Below, one piece after another: positions 60,540 to 64,000 of a stretch of 64,000 nt of DNA. The stretch lies in the NCBI GenBank assembly GCA_964522215.1, contig CAZFVR010000008.1, positions 3,434 through 67,433 on the forward strand, read 5' to 3'. The notes beneath the pieces are model-generated. The model had not been told where the DNA came from. It ran no database searches and saw only the letters and a list, made by a program, of their open reading frames with translations. Positions within the stretch are counted from its first letter, which is position 1. Every line of letters begins with the position of its first letter. This stretch comes from CAG-390 sp964522215 (GTDB lineage Bacteria > Bacillota > Clostridia > Oscillospirales > CAG-272). The translations under genes were made by a program, and so were the position numbers.

Positions 60540-62104
60540 GCCTCTGTTTTGGTCTCGTGATATTCCTTTTCGGTATTAACGCTCCAAACCGTGCTCTTGT
60601 CGGTACTGCCGGCGGCAATGGCTCGCACTGCCTCAATGGCTGTAAGCATTGAGTGATCCATATTGTTATAGCGGTGCTGACCGTTTCTGCCAAGGCACCA
60701 AAGGTTTTCAATGCCGGAGAGGTAATCCTTTACCGTATCAAACTCGGAGTATGTGTCAAAATACGCGGGATACGCCTTTTTGACCTTTATGCGAGTGGCA
60801 TCGCGCACTGCATCGCGGTCGATAACGTCTATCGATGCCAGCTCGTCAATGGCGAACTTTATAAAGTCCTCGTCCGACATCTCCCACATCTCGTCACCCT
60901 CGTTGCAGAAGTATTCAAGCCCCAGCCACATGGTGTGCTCCGGGTCGGCGACCATATAGGGCGACCAGTTGTTAAACAGCTGCAGCCGTCCAAGCTTTAC
61001 CTCGCGCTCCTGCACGTATATCCAGCAATCCGGAACGTTGCCGGTAAGGGTCTTTATCTTTGTTTTGTTTTGCAATTTAAGCTTATCCACCAAAAGACCA
61101 ACGGTGATATAATCGCGGTAGGGCAGACCCTCCGCTACGCGGCGCACCTCGGCGGGCGGTGTGTCGCCCATGCCGGATACAAGATCCCTTACCGGCATTG
61201 TGGACATGAATATGTCACCCGCAAAACGGCGACCGTCTGCGGAGGTGACGGAGAGGACGCGACCGTCCCGCACCTCAATGTCCCGCACCTCGGTGTTCAT
61301 TATTATCTCGCCGCCAAGCCGCTTGATATCCTCGGCCAGAGTCTCCCATAGCTGTCCCGGGCCCTTTTTGGGGTAGTAGTACTGCTCGATGAGGGAGGTC
61401 TCTACCTTATCCTTTGATCTGAACGGCTTTGAGAGGACGTTCCACACCGCTTTGCTGAGGCTCAGCCCCTTAACGCGCTGTGCGCCCCAATCGGCGGATA
61501 TCTCGGAGGGGTGACGCCCCCAGAGATTTTCGGTGTAATATTCAAAAAACATCTCATAAAGCGGACGGCCAAAGCGGTTAATGTAAAAATTTTCAAGCGA
61601 ATCCTCGGGGAGCTTGTGCAGGCAGCTGCCGAGGTAGCCAAAGCCGGACTTTACAGTGCGGGCAAGCCCCATGTTTTTAAAGGTATCAAATTTAAGGGAG
61701 ACCGGATAGTCAAAAAACTTGCGCAAAAAGAATATGCGCGATATGCGATTGCGCAACAGCATCACACGGTCCTCCTGCTCCGGGTCGGGACCCTCGGCAG
61801 GGAGCTCCTTTTCTATCCCCAAGACCTTATCGTCATAGGAGGGACGGCTCTGCAGCGGCATCAGCTCCTGCCACAGCTCGTTTATCTCTTGATTTTTGGA
61901 GAAGAATCTGTGCCCGCCAAGGTCCATGCGGTTACCGTTGTGTACGGCGGTGCGGGATATGCCGCCTATAAATTCCGAGCCCTCAAGAATTATCGGTTTT
62001 ATATCCGTGTGTTTTAAAAGCTCATAGGCGGCGGTAAGACCTGCAGGCCCTGCGCCGATTATTATCGCTGTCCGTTTTGCGGCATTGCCGTTTTCGTTGT
62101 TCAT
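60536..62104 (-). CDS. FAD-dependent oxidoreductase (amine oxidase/UDP-galactopyranose mutase-like)
   Basis: A 522-residue flavoprotein with an N-terminal Rossmann motif, IIIGAGPAGLTAAYELL (about 15-31), followed by ILEGSEFIGGISRT and the GGHRFFSKNQEI segment typical of the Glf/protoporphyrinogen oxidase-like branch. A C-terminal region has CLGRNGQHRYNNMDHSMLTA. AAAGGA precedes the ATG. Coupled to a GT-C-like gene, it may remodel a nucleotide sugar or polyprenyl intermediate for surface glycan synthesis. Genuine UDP-galactopyranose mutase activity is uncertain. Confidence 0.75.
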   Translation of the reverse strand: MNNENGNAAKRTAIIIGAGPAGLTAAYELLKHTDIKPIILEGSEFIGGISRTAVHNGNRMDLGGHRFFSKNQEINELWQELMPLQSRPSYDDKVLGIEKELPAEGPDPEQEDRVMLLRNRISRIFFLRKFFDYPVSLKFDTFKNMGLARTVKSGFGYLGSCLHKLPEDSLENFYINRFGRPLYEMFFEYYTENLWGRHPSEISADWGAQRVKGLSLSKAVWNVLSKPFRSKDKVETSLIEQYYYPKKGPGQLWETLAEDIKRLGGEIIMNTEVRDIEVRDGRVLSVTSADGRRFAGDIFMSTMPVRDLVSGMGDTPPAEVRRVAEGLPYRDYITVGLLVDKLKLQNKTKIKTLTGNVPDCWIYVQEREVKLGRLQLFNNWSPYMVADPEHTMWLGLEYFCNEGDEMWEMSDEDFIKFAIDELASIDVIDRDAVRDATRIKVKKAYPAYFDTYSEFDTVKDYLSGIENLWCLGRNGQHRYNNMDHSMLTAIEAVRAIAAGSTDKSTVWSVNTEKEYHETKTEA

Positions 62105-62211
62105 GTTGGGTTTCCTTTCTCGTTTTAGTCCTTGTTTGTCCTTTGTTATTTGATCGTTGCGGCGTATTGTATATTATTGTAATGAAGAAAATAATGCGTT
62201 GCTTGGCGACC

Positions 62212-62946
62212 TTACCTGCCAAAGTCGGCAAGTCCCGCGCGCTCAAGCTTATCGGGGCGGATCCAGCGCTCGGTCTCGGGCTGCATCTCGTCAAATTCGT
62301 CGGGGTAGGAGACCGCGTAAAGATATATCTCGGTCTCGGAAAAATAGGTCAGTGTCTCCTCGCGCACCGGGTAATAGCGCCCGCCCTTGTCGGAATTCGG
62401 CGCGTAGTAGGTGATCTTGGTCTCATCGGTGTAATCGTCCGGCGCGTTTGCCGCCGCAGAGAGCACTGTGTGCGTGCGGCGTATGATATACACCTCGCCC
62501 TCCTCGCCTATCTGCACGCCCTGCAGTGCGGAAAGGGTTTGGTCGCGGGTAAAGCTGCCACCCTCCCGAGCGATAAAGAAGTCGCAAACACTGCCCGCAG
62601 TGGAGCGTGAGGTCGTGACTATTATGTCAAGGCGGCCGTCGCCGTTAAGATCCACCGCGCGCACGCCGTAATTTTCGCCGTCGGTCGGAGTGTACGGCTC
62701 TGTCGTGTCGTTTTTGCAGGTAAGGCGATCGCACTCCTCGCCGTTCGCGTCCAGTATTAGCAGCGTTCGCGCCCCGGTAATGCCGCCATAGGCTTGCAGG
62801 CTCCTGCCGTCATCAAGCGGGAGGGTCACCAGCAGCTCGCCGCTCGCCCCACAGCCGAAAAGCAGTGTGGCAACGATCCCCAAAAGGACAGTCAGCAGCA
62901 AAGTGCGCAAAGGTCGTGTCGTTGAGTTGCATTTTTCTCCGTTCAT
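62212..62946 (-). CDS. lipoprotein with FG-GAP/VCBS-like repeat
   Basis: A 244-residue lipoprotein with lipobox LFGC (Cys about 32). VRAVDLNGDGRLDIIV (about 95-110) is the calcium-binding FG-GAP/VCBS repeat; the remainder is beta-rich and not recognised. ATG at 62946 follows AGGTGAG; an in-frame GTG nine bases earlier is possible. It overlaps the end of the flavin reductase gene closely. Position suggests membership in the same surface operon as the GT-C and Glf-like genes. Confidence 0.72.
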   Translation of the reverse strand: MNGEKCNSTTRPLRTLLLTVLLGIVATLLFGCGASGELLVTLPLDDGRSLQAYGGITGARTLLILDANGEECDRLTCKNDTTEPYTPTDGENYGVRAVDLNGDGRLDIIVTTSRSTAGSVCDFFIAREGGSFTRDQTLSALQGVQIGEEGEVYIIRRTHTVLSAAANAPDDYTDETKITYYAPNSDKGGRYYPVREETLTYFSETEIYLYAVSYPDEFDEMQPETERWIRPDKLERAGLADFGR

Positions 62947-62951
62947 GGCTC

Positions 62952-63623
62952 TCACCTGCCGTCACCTGCCCCCAAAGCTTTTTTAGTGCCCTTTTTGCTT
63001 TTGCCGACACCCTTGCCGCTGCGTTTTTTTCTTACCGAAAAACCAAAATCGCCAAGCTTGCGGCCAAGCTCAAAATAACTGCCGTGCGAGTACGCGGCAA
63101 GGTGCGCACGCTCAAGGCAAAGACGGCCGCCGTCATCCACCAGCGCGGGGTCAACACCAACTCCGCATACACTCGCCAAAAACATATCATGCGTGCCGAG
63201 CGGAGTCACGCTCATCACGCGGCAGTCAAGTGTGACCGGGGAATCGTCAAGTGATGGGCAGCCCACCGTGCCGGACGCCGAGGGCGCAAGCGGCAGTGAG
63301 AATTTTTGTACCTTGTCAACATCCCGCCCGGAGTACACGCCGCAGCTGTCGGCGCGGCGCACCATAGCGGAGGTGACAAGATTTATGGTAAACTCACCGG
63401 TCTCTGTGATTATCTTGTGCGAGTGGCGGGAGGGGCGAAGTGAGATATAGACCACCGGCGGCTGTGTGCAGGCAATGCCGCACCATGCAACGGTCACCGC
63501 GTTGGGTCTAAAGCCTGAGGGGGAGAGGGCGCCGTCCTCGCCGCGGCGGTCGCCCCCGCAGGTGACTATGGCAACAGGCAACGGCGAGAGCATTGCCCCG
63601 CCTTTCCATGATATCTTATCCAA
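62952..63623 (-). CDS. flavin reductase-like (FMN-binding split barrel) protein
   Basis: A 223-residue protein of the flavin reductase family. After the start it reads DKISWKGGAMLSPLPVAIVTCGG, the usual opening of the clostridial members, and contains NAVTVAWCGIACTQPPVVYISLRPSRHSHKII and GEFTINLVTS (about 65-74). The basic Lys-rich tail (about 198-216) is an unusual end. I choose a TTG start at 63623 because AAAGGA lies nine bases upstream and it gives the family N-terminus; the ATG at 63668 would add 15 odd residues. Function is FMN binding or reduction; partner unknown. Confidence 0.78.
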   Translation of the reverse strand: MDKISWKGGAMLSPLPVAIVTCGGDRRGEDGALSPSGFRPNAVTVAWCGIACTQPPVVYISLRPSRHSHKIITETGEFTINLVTSAMVRRADSCGVYSGRDVDKVQKFSLPLAPSASGTVGCPSLDDSPVTLDCRVMSVTPLGTHDMFLASVCGVGVDPALVDDGGRLCLERAHLAAYSHGSYFELGRKLGDFGFSVRKKRSGKGVGKSKKGTKKALGAGDGR

Positions 63624-64000
63624 AATACAGATCCTTTCTTTTTTATGTCTATGAAGATCTTTGCCCAACGGAGATCCTCCTTGTTATCGAGGGCGACCGC
63701 GTGCCGCCTCTGATATCTTGTATCATCTAAAACATTCCTAAGAGTCATCGAACGATCCATACAACTCCGCTACAGCTCGGCTTCTCGCTGCAGCTCGTCC
63801 GCGACTGAAGAAAGAGCGGCGCAAAACAGTGCGCTGTTCTATACCGAAAATAGATCTTTAGATCCGCCAGCTCCCTCCGCCCTCGCATAGGATGCTCGGG
63901 CACCTCCCACGACACTTGGGAGGCTTTTTAGTTAATGCGAACATAGTGCGTAGCCATATAGACAACGATAGATATCAAAACATCAAAATCTTGCTTTCTA
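63624..64000. other. terminal gene-free region with terminator and repeat-like ends
   Basis: No gene is supported. A hairpin at 63906-63931 (CCTCCCA/TTGGGAGG, followed by TTTTT) looks like a terminator reading to the right. Around 63745-63770 CATCGAACGATCC is the inverted core of repeat R3, and the last 60 bases resemble the flank of R3 copy 2. The window ends here. Confidence 0.5.

Overview
The window reads as chromosomal DNA from an anaerobic, single-membrane Clostridia bacterium. An Oscillospirales/Ruminococcaceae-type gut commensal is the best guess. The evidence is pyruvate:ferredoxin oxidoreductase, Hdr/Flx electron-transfer proteins, a ZapA-U32 peptidase pair, a FakA-PlsX-DegV cluster, ECF transporters with DUF4430 proteins, BspA-type leucine-rich repeats, lipoproteins, an SPATGD wall-sorting signal and strong consensus sigma-A promoters with 17-base spacers. 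No rRNA, tRNA, phage, transposase or CRISPR array was seen, so the taxonomic assignment is an inference.

Region 1 (0-10.7 kb): fumarase followed by hdrB-hdrC-hdrA-flxD-flxC-flxB-flxA-frdB-frdA. This looks like one anaerobic energy module in which an NAD(P)H-oxidising Flx unit and a flavin-bifurcating HdrABC unit are coupled to a soluble fumarate reductase, with fumarase supplying fumarate. Region 2 (10.7-22 kb): a repeat-rich spacer, an esterase, an RNHCP protein, zapA-U32, and a FakA-PlsX-DegV-acyltransferase-ACP lipid cluster, then a GH43 glycosidase. Region 3 (22-28 kb): a tiny Asp/His-rich membrane peptide, a dead HTH antitoxin-like gene, and a nucleotide-turnover cluster (SurE, two NrnA-like DHH proteins, a nucleotidase-guanylate kinase fusion and a 5'-3' exonuclease).

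Region 4 (28-34.6 kb, minus strand): a complete cobalamin-riboswitch-controlled operon. It has a consensus promoter, a B12 aptamer and an attenuator, then a small HNH-repeat protein, a wall-anchored DUF4430-like protein, a membrane-anchored protein with an alpha/alpha-barrel plus DUF4430 (the domain pair of animal intrinsic factor/transcobalamin), and EcfT, fused EcfA-EcfA' and an S component. I regard this as a corrinoid capture-and-import system and, with region 1, the most interesting part of the window.

Region 5 (34.6-51.3 kb): an endonuclease/phosphatase-fold protein, leucine-rich repeat proteins (one fused to a ComEC-like metallo-beta-lactamase), PepT, then a carbohydrate-type locus: ROK kinase, phosphomannose isomerase-like protein, DJ-1 protein, sugar isomerase-like protein, two AraC regulators, CapA, a lipoprotein phosphatase-fold protein and an ABC solute-binding lipoprotein. 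Region 6 (51.3-64 kb): PFOR, an autoregulated HTH plus two membrane proteins, a sugar-phosphate isomerase/epimerase, and an envelope locus (GT-C-like protein, Glf-like flavoprotein, FG-GAP lipoprotein, flavin reductase). Short dispersed intergenic repeats occur at about 10.7-10.95, 39.5, 42.4, 45.6, 58.6-58.85 and 63.7 kb.
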